From contig NZ_CBQR020000173.1 in the NCBI RefSeq assembly GCF_000455485.1, forward strand, positions 1-47,151: a stretch of DNA of 47,151 nucleotides, written 5' to 3'. This document shows positions 16,951 to 25,991 of the stretch, piece after piece (within the stretch, counting starts at the first letter, position 1; each line of letters starts with the position of its first letter). Origin of the DNA: Gorillibacterium massiliense. Its GTDB lineage: Bacteria > Bacillota > Bacilli > Paenibacillales > NBRC-103111. Under the pieces are notes generated by a model. That model was given only the letters and a program-made list of their open reading frames with translations. It did not search any database and was not told where the DNA came from. The translations under genes were made by a program, and so were the position numbers.

Positions 16951-18314
16951 GCATGAAGCGAAAAATAGCTATTCTTACGACTCTGTGGTTCAGCGTACTT
17001 TTGATCATTGTGGATATTGCGGTCTATAACCTGTTTATTCAAACGGCTACGGATAACGAGCGGGATTCTCTTCAAACCAAGACCGAAGTATTCATCGGAA
17101 ACAAGAGCATCACTGATCTGTTGAATGAGTCACCTTCCTATTTTCAGACTCACTTGCCAAATTACGATATGGTCCGGCTTTTGGATGGTCATGGCGAAAT
17201 CTTGAAGCAAATTGGCAACGATAAAGACCTCTTAAAGATAGAGCCCCAATCAGTTGAAACTGTAAAATCAGAAGTGCTTAAGGATAACGGAAAACAGTTT
17301 TTGATGCTGCGTATACCCGTTGATTCGTCAAACAAAATTGTGGGAACCGTTGAAATCGTAGAGCGGCTCGATGCATTGGAGGAAAATAGAACGATCCTGA
17401 TATCCATCCTGATGCTGGTCACAATCGGTGCCATCTTCTTATCGGTCTTAAGCAGCCGGTACCTTTCTAAAATGTTGATCAAACCCATATCGACCATGAG
17501 CCAAACGATGGAGGCAGTGGAACGAAGCCTGCAATTTTCTAAACTGCCCGACCTACCGAACAGCAGCGATGAACTTGGAGTTATGTCTGCAACGTTTAAT
17601 CGAATGATGCAAAGGCTTGAAGACAGCTTTCACCGGCACCGACAGTTTATATCTGACGCATCCCATGAACTCAAGACTCCCATTACGATTATTGAAAGCT
17701 ACGCTCGAATGCTGATACGCTGGGGGATGAACAATCCGAGCACCCGAGAGGAAGCTATAGAGGCCATCTACGGCGAAGCCGTTCGAATGAAAGAGCTTGC
17801 TCATCAGTTGTTGGACCTGGCATCTTTGGACGATCATCAACAGTTAAAGCTTGAACAGGTTGATCTAAAACAGTTGTGCAAGATGACAGTTGGAAGTATT
17901 TCCGGGATATATTCAAGAGAGATCCGCGTTTTCATTCCACAGGACTTATCTGTCGTGGTTGATCTCATGAAGATGAAGCAAATTTTGCATATCCTGTTGG
18001 ATAACGCTTTGAAATACAGTAGTGAACCGATCGAGATTATAGCCGAAAAGGATGAAGAGGACGGAGGTGTTGTGATTCGCGTCAAAGATAAAGGGATCGG
18101 GATTCCCGATCACGAACTTGAACAGGTTTTTGAACGGTTCTATAGAATCGATGAGGCGAGAAACCGGAAAACCGGCGGTATCGGATTGGGACTATCCATT
18201 GCCAAGCGAATTGTACAATTGCATAACGGGACTATTCACATCAATAGTGAAGAAAATGTCGGAACGGAAGTTATTGTTTACTTACCACCTACCACCATTC
18301 CTGGTAAGGAATGA
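16947..18314 (+). CDS. Sensor histidine kinase
   Basis: 455 residues. Membrane helices at about 7-30 and 148-170 flank a roughly 115-residue extracytoplasmic sensor domain. HAMP about 172-225; dimerisation/phosphoacceptor domain with H240 in SDASHELKTP; ATPase domain with N box LLDNALKYS, G1 DKGIGIP, F box FERFYRIDEARN and G2 GIGLGLSIAKRI. Start ATG 16947 overlaps the regulator stop (ATGA type). The sensor domain is unlike the short loop of BceS-type kinases, so the kinase probably detects its signal itself rather than through the transporter. Confidence 0.92.
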   Translation: MSMKRKIAILTTLWFSVLLIIVDIAVYNLFIQTATDNERDSLQTKTEVFIGNKSITDLLNESPSYFQTHLPNYDMVRLLDGHGEILKQIGNDKDLLKIEPQSVETVKSEVLKDNGKQFLMLRIPVDSSNKIVGTVEIVERLDALEENRTILISILMLVTIGAIFLSVLSSRYLSKMLIKPISTMSQTMEAVERSLQFSKLPDLPNSSDELGVMSATFNRMMQRLEDSFHRHRQFISDASHELKTPITIIESYARMLIRWGMNNPSTREEAIEAIYGEAVRMKELAHQLLDLASLDDHQQLKLEQVDLKQLCKMTVGSISGIYSREIRVFIPQDLSVVVDLMKMKQILHILLDNALKYSSEPIEIIAEKDEEDGGVVIRVKDKGIGIPDHELEQVFERFYRIDEARNRKTGGIGLGLSIAKRIVQLHNGTIHINSEENVGTEVIVYLPPTTIPGKE

Positions 18315-18322
18315 GCAATAAA

Positions 18323-18820
18323 TGAACTGCTACGCGCACTTGCATTCAGTATACTCAAAGTCTCCATGTGGCTGGCCATTCGGGTTTGCTGCACATTCGC
18401 AGGATTTACTGGACGGTCAGCTGCCTAATAGACTTCAACCCAACCGTAGCAGATGAGTATGCCGGCTTGTCTATCCGCTTAAACCATCGCGGACATGCCG
18501 CATGGGGAGTCACATGGCGTGAAGGTGAGAGACGTTTGTGCTTATCAGGGGCCAATGGGGACGAATCACTAATTGCTGAATACCCGTTGAGCTTCGGACT
18601 GGTTTATCTTCGTATTGAGGCTAACGAATCAAGTTATCGGTTTGCTTACTCTGCGAATGAGCAGGAATGGCAAGAGATAACCGAAGTGATCTCCTCTGAA
18701 TGGATGTCTCCGGAACGAAACGGTGGGTTTACTGGAGTATGCCTCGGGCTTTACATAACCGGGGAGCATGCTCCTCGGGCATACTTTACAGAATTCAAAT
18801 ACAGATTCGAGATCAGGTAA
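18323..18820 (+). pseudogene. Remnant of a GH43 beta-xylosidase (C-terminal domain only)
   Basis: The open frame (in frame from a TGA at 18323; a GTG at 18368 could serve as a start) encodes about 150 residues matching only the concanavalin-like C-terminal domain of GH43 xylosidases: DEYAGLSIRLNHRGHAAWGVT and ERNGGFTGVCLGLYITGEHAPRAYFTEFKY. The latter parallels the C-terminus of the intact GH43 at 22978-24510 (SGGFTGVYFGMYATG ... FFDYFDY). The catalytic five-blade propeller is absent, there is no ribosome binding site, and the middle seems shortened between GLLHI and RRIYWTV. It lies between a kinase gene and the convergent GH43/importer module, so it is probably a relic of a longer hemicellulose cluster. 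Confidence 0.65.
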
Positions 18821-18850
18821 GCAATCACAAATGAATTCTGTCAAAACCTA

Positions 18851-18888
18851 AGGGCATGGGCCCGGTATTATACCGAATCCCATGCCCT
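18851..18888. terminator. Hairpin between the GH43 remnant and the lipoprotein gene
   Basis: AGGGCATGGG (18851-18860) pairs with CCCATGCCCT (18879-18888), with an inner CGGTA/TACCG stem. It sits 5 bases after the lipoprotein stop (minus strand). The T tracts on either side are short, so termination strength is uncertain. Confidence 0.65.
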
Positions 18889-18892
18889 AAGT

Positions 18893-20701
18893 TTATTTAT
18901 ACATCGTGAATACCGTGTTCTTCGTTTGTTCGAGTTCCCAATTGATCACATCATCGTAGCCCAAGCCTTTTGCTTTTTTGATCATTTGCTGCTTCAGACT
19001 GTCAAACTCGGCTTGATTTTTGGCTAACATCATCTTCCACGAAAATTCTTTGATTACCTTGCCTACCTGGCTGTGCTTGAGCTTGATATCCGCAGGTTCT
19101 TCCGCAGGAGCCTGGCCGTTGAAGAAGGGTTTCGCGATCGCCACTTGATTGTGCTTCACAAACCATTCCTTGTCGGTCAACACACCCATGGCTTCGCGCC
19201 AGCTCTTCGTAACCGGATCCGGATTCCGCGTCAGCGTGGAATTCCAAAGATTGAAATCGTAGGGTTCGCTGGTTTCGGGGTTGATGCTGGACAAGGCAAG
19301 GGTCACATTGTTCAGTTTGCCAAAATTGCCGGCTCCGTCACTCCAAATGCCTCCACCGTACTGATCGGGAACCGGTGTATCTTGATTGTACATCGTTTGC
19401 TGTCCCAACTCGGTTAAGGTCGGTTTTCCGCTCGCATCCACATCCCAAGCCATGCCCTTCTGACCGTAGAAGCCTTCTTCGACGCCTTCCGGCGAGTACA
19501 TCCAATCTAGAAAAGCCATTACGCGCTCCGGATATTTCGTTTTGGCGCCGATGGACCAAATCCAGCCGCTTCCGTACGGATTGAAGCCGTTTGAGTAAAT
19601 CTGCTCTTCGCTGAATGGAACCAAGGCAAAGCCTTTGCCTTCAGCGGTATGATTTGGCGTGTTGTAAACATTCGTTAACCAAGGAAATTGCGCGAACAGC
19701 ACTTGACCGTCCTTGATCTTATTCGAGACGTCGCCGAATTTTTGGGTCAAGGAATCCGGATCTAATAAACCCATCTGATTGGCATCGAAATAGAATTTTA
19801 AACCTTTCATATAATAGCTATTTTCGTCCAGGATGGGTTGATATTTCGCTTCATCGGCTTTGACGAGAACCAGGTCGCCGGAGTTGAACCCATCGGTTTC
19901 CGCATAACCGTAAAATTGCGCCGTAACCTTGGCGAGCGTGGAGAAGTCTCCATCCCAGTCCGACCAAAGTGAGAATCCGTATGTTTTCTTGCCCGATTCA
20001 CTAGTCGGCTGCAGCTCCTGCATTTGCTTAAGAATCGGTAAATAGTCATCCAGCGTCTTGATCCCAGGGCTGCCGAGTTTTTGATAAAGATCCCAGCGAA
20101 GATACGGGCCGAACGTCATGGTTGCGCCTTCGCTAGGACCATCGCCGTTGCCTACACCGTTGCCGATTCCGTAGATGGCGGTATCGTTGCCGTATTGCTT
20201 ACGGTTTGCTTCCAGTGCTTGAGCCGCATATTTCTGCATATTTTTGCCGTACTTGTCGAGCAGTCCGTTCTTGGTCCAATCCAATACTAACCCTGCTTTG
20301 ATCGAGTCGGTGTAATTTTTACCGCCCATACCAACGACCAAGTCGCCGAGGCTGCCCGATGCCATCTGCGTGGCGACCCGATCATTGCTTCCCTGAATGA
20401 TGTTTAGCTTGATGTTGAACTTGTCTTTGACAAGCTTGGCGAACCAGCCCGGCTGCTCGCCTGCATAATTGGCCAATGTGGAAAATACCTGCAGCGTAAC
20501 TTCCGGCTCCTTGGACCAATCCGTAATCGTGCCTTCGGTTCCACCACCAGTTCCCTTATCGGTCCCGGCTGAAGCGTTTTGTCCGGACGATGGGCTGTTC
20601 GAGCCTGTTGCATTCTTGCTCCCGTTGTTGCATGCCGTGGAGAAGACCATAAGGAGACATACGAGGGTCAAGAGGAAAGACCATTTTTTTTGTTTCAACA
20701 T
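18893..20701 (-). CDS. Extracellular sugar-binding lipoprotein of an LplABC-type importer (module 1)
   Basis: 602 residues. Lipoprotein signal peptide with the modified cysteine at C24 (FSTAC), then a Ser/Gly/Asn-rich linker to about 60 and a large solute-binding domain (EVTLQVFSTLANYAGEQPGW, typical of the long LplA-like binding proteins of Paenibacillus). It captures an oligosaccharide outside the membrane and delivers it to the two permeases encoded just upstream. No ATPase is encoded nearby; such systems use a shared MsmX-type ATPase. The gene follows its permeases by 134 bases, a gap containing a stem-loop. Neighbouring GH43 enzymes suggest xylo- or arabinoxylo-oligosaccharides, which is inference. 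Confidence 0.88.
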   Translation of the reverse strand: MLKQKKWSFLLTLVCLLMVFSTACNNGSKNATGSNSPSSGQNASAGTDKGTGGGTEGTITDWSKEPEVTLQVFSTLANYAGEQPGWFAKLVKDKFNIKLNIIQGSNDRVATQMASGSLGDLVVGMGGKNYTDSIKAGLVLDWTKNGLLDKYGKNMQKYAAQALEANRKQYGNDTAIYGIGNGVGNGDGPSEGATMTFGPYLRWDLYQKLGSPGIKTLDDYLPILKQMQELQPTSESGKKTYGFSLWSDWDGDFSTLAKVTAQFYGYAETDGFNSGDLVLVKADEAKYQPILDENSYYMKGLKFYFDANQMGLLDPDSLTQKFGDVSNKIKDGQVLFAQFPWLTNVYNTPNHTAEGKGFALVPFSEEQIYSNGFNPYGSGWIWSIGAKTKYPERVMAFLDWMYSPEGVEEGFYGQKGMAWDVDASGKPTLTELGQQTMYNQDTPVPDQYGGGIWSDGAGNFGKLNNVTLALSSINPETSEPYDFNLWNSTLTRNPDPVTKSWREAMGVLTDKEWFVKHNQVAIAKPFFNGQAPAEEPADIKLKHSQVGKVIKEFSWKMMLAKNQAEFDSLKQQMIKKAKGLGYDDVINWELEQTKNTVFTMYK

Positions 20702-20776
20702 ACGTGCAAAGACCTCCCTGAAATTGGTTTAACCGCAATTCGTAACCAACCAACTTATTTCCCGCAAATCGCTTTT

Positions 20777-20794
20777 GTTGCAATTACTTGCAAC
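20777..20794. repeat. Stem-loop between permease and lipoprotein genes (module 1)
   Basis: GTTGCAA-TTAC-TTGCAAC, a perfect 7-bp stem with a 4-base loop and no T tract on the minus strand. In the 134-base gap it may act as an mRNA-processing or stabilising structure that raises binding-protein levels over the permeases. Confidence 0.5.
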
Positions 20795-20835
20795 AGGTCC
20801 GATCACCTCCTCAAACCGAGTCAAGGACGACCACA

Positions 20836-21726
20836 CTAGCCTTTGACCGCGCCAATCATAATACCTTTAACGAAAAATCGCTGAAAGAAAGGATAAACGA
20901 GCAGGATCGGGATGACGACAATGATCGAGACCGTCGTGCGGATCGAGGTAGGCGTCGGCATAATGGACAAATTCGAGCGCATTCCTCCGGAGGATTGCTT
21001 CATGATTTCTGCAATCGACAATGCTTCGTTCATATACCGCCATAAAATGAATTGCAGGGTGAATAGCTTTGAATTTGTCATCAAGAACAGGGTGTCATAG
21101 AATTGATTCCACTGCCCAACGGCGGAAAAGATCGTGATCGTGGCCAGGATCGGCGTAATCAGCGGTATGACAATCTTCCAGAAGATCGTCATGTACCCTG
21201 CGCCATCGATTTGTGCGGACTCTTGTAAAGCAACCGACGTCGATTCAACGAATGTTTTAACCAAGATGATATAGAAGGGCGACACAATTCCCGGAAGGAT
21301 ATACGCCAGAAAATTGTTGGTCAAACCAAGATTGCGCATGGTCAGATACCATGGAATCAATCCGGCGTTAAAGTACATGGTGATCACGAGGAAACGGTAC
21401 CAGAATCGCCGCCCCCACATCTCGTTTTTGGTAAACAAATAGCCCAAATATCCAGATGCCGCTACGGTCAAAACGGTACCTATCACAGTACGCGCTGCGG
21501 TCACCCCAGCTGCTAGAGTCAGGCCGGGAATCCGAAAGACATGCTCATAATTGGAGAACTGGAGTCCCTTTGGGTAGAACATGATAAGCCCTTTGCTGCT
21601 CAAGTCGTTGTTGCTGATTGTATTGATGAACAAATAGTAGAAAGGAAAGATGCAAGCCACGGTGAATAAGGCCAACACCATATAATTGATGAAGTCGAAC
21701 AACGTAAACTTATTTTTTTTGGCCAT
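20836..21726 (-). CDS. Carbohydrate ABC transporter permease, LplC/YtcP-like (module 1)
   Basis: 296 residues, six membrane helices, MalG-type permease. The cytoplasmic EAA loop is QESAQIDGAGYMTIFWKIVIPL (about residues 180-200), the contact site for the ATPase. Ends in the family-typical QRFFVKGIMIGAVKG. Start ATG 21726 with GGGAGG upstream; 24 bases after the first permease gene. Pairs with it and with the lipoprotein encoded at 18893-20701. Confidence 0.92.
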   Translation of the reverse strand: MAKKNKFTLFDFINYMVLALFTVACIFPFYYLFINTISNNDLSSKGLIMFYPKGLQFSNYEHVFRIPGLTLAAGVTAARTVIGTVLTVAASGYLGYLFTKNEMWGRRFWYRFLVITMYFNAGLIPWYLTMRNLGLTNNFLAYILPGIVSPFYIILVKTFVESTSVALQESAQIDGAGYMTIFWKIVIPLITPILATITIFSAVGQWNQFYDTLFLMTNSKLFTLQFILWRYMNEALSIAEIMKQSSGGMRSNLSIMPTPTSIRTTVSIIVVIPILLVYPFFQRFFVKGIMIGAVKG

Positions 21727-21750
21727 TCCTCTCGTTTCCTCCCTTTGCCA

Positions 21751-22710
21751 TTAGATGATGCTCTCGCCGCGAATCGCCTTGGACAGTCCGTTAGCTCCGA
21801 AGAGGAGGAACAGGCTGACAAGGGATTTCATAATGCTGACGGCTGTGGCAAAGCCAAAATTCGAGTTCGCCATCCCGATGTTGTAGACGTACAAATCCAG
21901 CACTTCGATATTGCTCATGTTCATGGCGTTCGCGAAGACGAAGTATTGATCAAGGCCGTTGTTGATGAAATTCGCAATAGACAAGATCAGCAACACGAAG
22001 TAAGTAGGGATGATTCCAGGCACGGTGATATGCCAGATCTGTTTGAAACGGTTTGCTCCGTCGACTCTAGCCGCTTCATACAATTCGGGGTCGATTCCGG
22101 TGATCGCAGCAATGTACATGATCGCTCCCCAGCCCAACCCTTTCCAAACACTCCATAAGGTCATTGCCAGCCATGTGTGATGGTCGGAAGCGAGAATATT
22201 AGTGGGGGTATGGATCCATCCCAGGTTCATCAGCAGCTTATTGATAAAGCCGTTGTCGACGGAAAACATCATGAACGCAAACGAATACACCAATACCCAA
22301 CTGATAAAATTGGGAAGAGTGGTAAAAGTCTGGACGATTCGCTTGAACTTCGTGCTCTTTATCTCCTGCAACAAGATGGCAAAGATGACAGGTAGAATGG
22401 ATGTCAGAATGCCAAGCGAACTGATGGCGAAGGTATTACGCAAGACACGGATCATCTCGGCACGCTGCACTTCATTCGAAACCATCATGGAAAACCAGCG
22501 TAAGCCGACAAATTCGCTTTTGGATAAGGGGATCGCTGGGAAGTAATTGTATAAGGAGTAGATCCATCCATAGAGAGGTAAATAGGAAAAAAGGAATACA
22601 AGAACCAAAAAAGGAAACGCCATAAAGAAAAGTGTATACTTCCCTTTTAAATGGGGCTGTTTTCTTACGCCCAATGGAGTTTCTGCTGCTTTTGTTGCTG
22701 TGGAACTCAT
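21751..22710 (-). CDS. Carbohydrate ABC transporter permease, LplB-like (module 1)
   Basis: 319 residues, six membrane helices, MalF-type subunit of the LplB family. The ATPase-contact motif reads YEAARVDGANRFKQIWHITVPGI (about residues 218-240). First gene of the three-gene importer operon; start ATG 22710 follows AAGGGGGAG. A candidate promoter with a CcpA site lies directly upstream, and a copy of the conserved 21-bp element about 150 bases upstream. A terminator separates it from the GH43 pair, so it can be expressed separately. Confidence 0.92.
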   Translation of the reverse strand: MSSTATKAAETPLGVRKQPHLKGKYTLFFMAFPFLVLVFLFSYLPLYGWIYSLYNYFPAIPLSKSEFVGLRWFSMMVSNEVQRAEMIRVLRNTFAISSLGILTSILPVIFAILLQEIKSTKFKRIVQTFTTLPNFISWVLVYSFAFMMFSVDNGFINKLLMNLGWIHTPTNILASDHHTWLAMTLWSVWKGLGWGAIMYIAAITGIDPELYEAARVDGANRFKQIWHITVPGIIPTYFVLLILSIANFINNGLDQYFVFANAMNMSNIEVLDLYVYNIGMANSNFGFATAVSIMKSLVSLFLLFGANGLSKAIRGESII

Positions 22711-22753
22711 CTAACTCCCCCTTGATCTTTAAATGTTTTGGTGCGATGATCTC

Positions 22754-22782
22754 TTTTTAAGAACGCTTTCATCCAATCCCAA
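22754..22782 (-). promoter_or_regulatory. Candidate promoter of the module 1 importer with a cre site in its spacer
   Basis: On the minus strand TTGGGA (22782-22777), a 17-base spacer and TAAAAA (22759-22754), each 4/6 to consensus. ATGAAAGCGTTCTTA (22772-22758) fits the CcpA operator consensus WTGNAANCGNWNNCW with one mismatch and fills the spacer, an expected position for glucose repression. Confidence 0.5.
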
Positions 22783-22861
22783 CTTCCAGCCAGCACCTCG
22801 AAACAATTATCATTTTAGTTCAGCTCATATCCGGAAACCTTCATTATTGCGACTCAAAACA

Positions 22862-22882
22862 AGCATTATATAGACATCATTT
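22862..22882. promoter_or_regulatory. 21-bp element, copy 1 (probable AraC-regulator site)
   Basis: Contains ATATAGACATCATTT preceded by AGCATT. It matches the element at 25992-26012 at 20 of 21 positions and has the same orientation relative to the operon it precedes. It lies about 150 bases upstream of the importer start and about 80 bases upstream of the candidate -35. Probably bound by the AraC-type protein encoded at 26036-26896. Confidence 0.6.
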
Positions 22883-22927
22883 CAGTCCATCTCTGATGGG
22901 AGAGATCGATCGGCTGCAGAAAAATAA

Positions 22928-22975
22928 ACAGCCTTAGTCCGACGGAGTATCGGGCTAAGGCTGTATTCTTTTTTT
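22928..22975. terminator. Terminator after the GH43 pair
   Basis: ACAGCCTTAGTCC (22928-22940) pairs with GGGCTAAGGCTGT (22952-22964). On the minus strand it is followed by TTATTTTT, just after the GH43 stop at 22978; on the plus strand by ATTCTTTTTTT. It should work in both directions and separates the enzyme genes from the importer genes. Confidence 0.85.
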
Positions 22976-22977
22976 GG

Positions 22978-24510
22978 TTATCTTTGATAATCGAAATAAT
23001 CAAAAAACGCCGGCGTTTGAGAGGGATTTCCATTCCCGGTAGCGTACATTCCAAAATAAACACCGGTGAAGCCACCGGACACCTCAGTGGAGAGGTAAGA
23101 GCATTCTCCTTGCCCCATGATCCGCTCCTCGTTCCCGGGCTGTGAATAACTGAAGGTATAGGATTCTGCATCCGCTCTGATCGCGAGTATAATCTCTCCC
23201 GGTTCGAGCGGCTCTTCCCGTTCGACCTTCCACATGCTGCCGATGCGACGGCGAAACAGAATAAGTTTTGCTCCATCTTTCCGGACGACTGCGATTTCGT
23301 AGTGAGCCTTTTCGTTCATATAAGCGGCTAAACCGACTTCCTCGCCGTCGAACTCAGGTTCAAATGATACGAGTGCAGAAACACGGCATTCCAAATCCTG
23401 CTGCCTGCGGCCGATAAAGGTTTGCGGCGACTGGTGGTCTAACCCGTTTGCAGTCCCGTAAAGAGTGAGCCAACCCGTTTTTTTCTTGAGAGAAACCGTT
23501 CCTTCTTGCGGATTCCGGATATGATTCCATTGACTGCCCAAATACTCGAAATTGAAATCATCTCTTGCAAATCGCGACTCCGAGTCCTGCCCTCCTGTAT
23601 AGAAGGCCGGCCCTTCCATTTCAAGATATACCTGGCCCTGATCGCCAATCACCGGCCAATCTGCCTCCGTCCATGCTACCGGAGCAAGATATGTTTCTCT
23701 GCCCAAGTGGTGATAGTAGGGGTAATGGAAAACTCGAATTCCCAGAAAGACCGCCCACCAACTGCCATCATGCGCCTGGACCAAATCGGCATGTCCTGTA
23801 GCTTGAATCGGATTTTGGATACTTCTATGGGTTAGGATGGGATTTTGCGGGCAGGGCTCGAACGGTCCATACGGCTGCTTGCTCCTTGCCAGGGTCACCA
23901 TATGGCCATATTCCGTTCCGCCTTCTGCGATAAGCAAATAGTAAAAGGAACCGATCCGGTAAAGATGGGGGCCTTCTGGACTTTGACCGCCTGTCCCTTC
24001 CCAAACGAGCCTGCGTTCCGAGAGCAATGTTCCCGTATCCGGGTCGATCTGGGCCTGATAGATGCCTGGGGTTTCCTGATAGCTCCCTGTGCCCGTAATA
24101 TAAATGTTCCCATCCTGATCAAAAAGGAGGGAGGGATCGATCCCTGGCCAATCCAAATAAATCGGTTCCGACCAAGGGCCTTCGGGCCGCTCCGCCCATA
24201 CGATAAAATTACCGTTATACGATACATTGGTCGTAATCACATAAAATCGGCCATTATGGTGACGGATCGTCGGCGCATAAATTCCGACAAAACTGAAAGA
24301 TTCGCTTTCCGATTTGCTGGTTAAGGGCAGTTGGTTGTCTCTGGACAAGCAATGCCCGATTTGGCGCCAATTGACTAAATCCCTGCTATGGAAAATCGGT
24401 AGCCCGGGAAAATATCCGAACGAACTGTTAACCAAATAGTAGTCTTCACCAACTCTGCAGACGCTAGGGTCCGGATAAAAGCCGGGTATGACGGGGTTTG
24501 CAAACTTCAT
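22978..24510 (-). CDS. xynB: GH43 beta-xylosidase / arabinofuranosidase
   Basis: 510 residues, no signal peptide, so cytoplasmic. Five-blade propeller catalytic domain (about 1-310) with the inverting GH43 triad: general base D14 in FYPDPS, D125 in IDPSLLF and general acid E179 in SPEGPHLY. The C-terminal concanavalin-like domain (about 320-508), typical of XynB-type xylosidases, closes the active site. It splits imported xylo-oligosaccharides from the non-reducing end, possibly with alpha-L-arabinofuranosidase side activity. Start ATG 24510 with AAAGGAGAAAG; 27 bases after the other GH43, so co-transcribed. Confidence 0.92.
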   Translation of the reverse strand: MKFANPVIPGFYPDPSVCRVGEDYYLVNSSFGYFPGLPIFHSRDLVNWRQIGHCLSRDNQLPLTSKSESESFSFVGIYAPTIRHHNGRFYVITTNVSYNGNFIVWAERPEGPWSEPIYLDWPGIDPSLLFDQDGNIYITGTGSYQETPGIYQAQIDPDTGTLLSERRLVWEGTGGQSPEGPHLYRIGSFYYLLIAEGGTEYGHMVTLARSKQPYGPFEPCPQNPILTHRSIQNPIQATGHADLVQAHDGSWWAVFLGIRVFHYPYYHHLGRETYLAPVAWTEADWPVIGDQGQVYLEMEGPAFYTGGQDSESRFARDDFNFEYLGSQWNHIRNPQEGTVSLKKKTGWLTLYGTANGLDHQSPQTFIGRRQQDLECRVSALVSFEPEFDGEEVGLAAYMNEKAHYEIAVVRKDGAKLILFRRRIGSMWKVEREEPLEPGEIILAIRADAESYTFSYSQPGNEERIMGQGECSYLSTEVSGGFTGVYFGMYATGNGNPSQTPAFFDYFDYQR

Positions 24511-24537
24511 GTCTTTCTCCTTTATCTCCAGTGATCG

Positions 24538-25860
24538 TTATTTGTGGAAGACAAACCCTTCCAATTCGCAGAGAGCCCTGCCAGCGAAGAACTCACCAAA
24601 GTATCCACTGTACTCATCCTCAAAGACTAGGAAAACCGAGTGTTTACCGGTTATAGACTTAACAATCGTATGGATAACTTTATCATCCGGTCCGATGTCA
24701 CAGGTGCCGATCACTTCGCCGTTCTCGCTATGATCAAGAACGATTTTCATCTTGCCCTTGTTTCCGCAGCCCCGAACCTTGGCCGTAATCTCCATGGTTT
24801 TGCTGGAATAGTCGACTCCGAAGTCAAAATATTTGAACCCTATAACGCATCCGGTAGTAATCTGGACAATCGAACGATCGATTACATTTCTCTCGGTAAT
24901 GAAGCATCCGCCTTTAAGCACGCAAGCCCAATCTGCCGGAGTGAACCGGTAAGGGGATAGCGATTGCTCGAATCCCAAAGAAGTCATCTCCACCTGAGGA
25001 ATACTCCCATCGGGAAGAAGCTCAATCCGTTCCACGCAGGCACGTCTCGACATGACCGTATTATTGGTCATTCGATGATAAAAGATATACCACTGTCCAT
25101 CGATCTGGCAAATCGATCCATGATTGTTGCCGCCGGGATAATCCACGCCATTGTCGACAATCGTGCCGCCGTATTGGAAGGGTCCAGTGGGAGATTTGCT
25201 CGTAGCATAATCAAGCCGACTGCCCATTTTGGGAGAATAAATCAAGTAATACGTATCTCCGACCTTACGAGGCGAACAGGCTTCAAAAAAGCCGAAGGGT
25301 TCATCCACTGGAATAATATCCGGTATAAAAGAATTTGGTAAAATTTCAACCATGTTATCCGCATTAATCTCAGCCATGTAGGAGCCGAGGTAGCCGCAGT
25401 AGATGTAAACCTTGCCATCGTCATCCACCAGAACGCCGGGATCGATAAATTGTCCCTCTTCCAGTAGTTGCGCACTGTTGTTCGGAACTCGATAGGTAGA
25501 TATCAACTTGAAAGGTCCCTCAGGCTTGTCGCTTACCGCAACACAGCCCTTTGACCCGACGATGTACGCATAGAGATAGTAGTTTCCATCCTTTTCAACC
25601 ACATCCGGAGCATAAAGCTCGCGGTCTGACCACGTTGTATCGCTCTCGTGATCCCGGTCCATACGCGTATGGAAGCTATCCCCATGACATGTCCAGTTGT
25701 TCAGATCATGAATATCGGCTGACCATACCTTCAAAGTGTAATCACAGAACCGGTCCGACCCTGCCAAGTCGTGCGAGCCGTATACGTAAACCCGGTTGCC
25801 GAAGACTCTCGGCTCCCCATCAGGGATGTACTCCCAATTCGGTAAATAAGGATTTGGCAT
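24538..25860 (-). CDS. GH43 glycosidase with C-terminal carbohydrate-binding domain
   Basis: 440 residues from ATG 25860 (GGAGGG upstream; a longer frame from 25926 lacks a site and adds sequence unlike the family). No signal peptide. Catalytic residues D14 (YIPDGEP), D140 (FIDPGVLVDDDG) and E193 (FFEACSPRKV). After the propeller (to about 300) comes a beta-sandwich (about 310-438: YFDFGVDYSSKTMEITAKVRG) like a CBM6-type module. Subfamily members include alpha-L-arabinofuranosidases and xylosidases. First gene of the GH43 pair, under the 21-bp element at 25992-26012. It probably removes arabinose decorations from imported arabinoxylan fragments. Confidence 0.88.
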   Translation of the reverse strand: MPNPYLPNWEYIPDGEPRVFGNRVYVYGSHDLAGSDRFCDYTLKVWSADIHDLNNWTCHGDSFHTRMDRDHESDTTWSDRELYAPDVVEKDGNYYLYAYIVGSKGCVAVSDKPEGPFKLISTYRVPNNSAQLLEEGQFIDPGVLVDDDGKVYIYCGYLGSYMAEINADNMVEILPNSFIPDIIPVDEPFGFFEACSPRKVGDTYYLIYSPKMGSRLDYATSKSPTGPFQYGGTIVDNGVDYPGGNNHGSICQIDGQWYIFYHRMTNNTVMSRRACVERIELLPDGSIPQVEMTSLGFEQSLSPYRFTPADWACVLKGGCFITERNVIDRSIVQITTGCVIGFKYFDFGVDYSSKTMEITAKVRGCGNKGKMKIVLDHSENGEVIGTCDIGPDDKVIHTIVKSITGKHSVFLVFEDEYSGYFGEFFAGRALCELEGFVFHK

Positions 25861-25991
25861 TTTTGCTGTCCCTCCAGAGTTTATTGTGAAATGGAATATC
25901 GGCTTATAAAATGAACTTCTTTGCATCTATTTCAATATATAAGTCTAGTGCGATGCAAACTTTTGATCCTTGATTTTATGGTCTATCCTAT

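Noticed and set aside
22866-23276. 136-residue minus-strand frame beside the GH43 gene
   Set aside because: Overlaps the GH43 C-terminus and its terminator in another frame; no domain.
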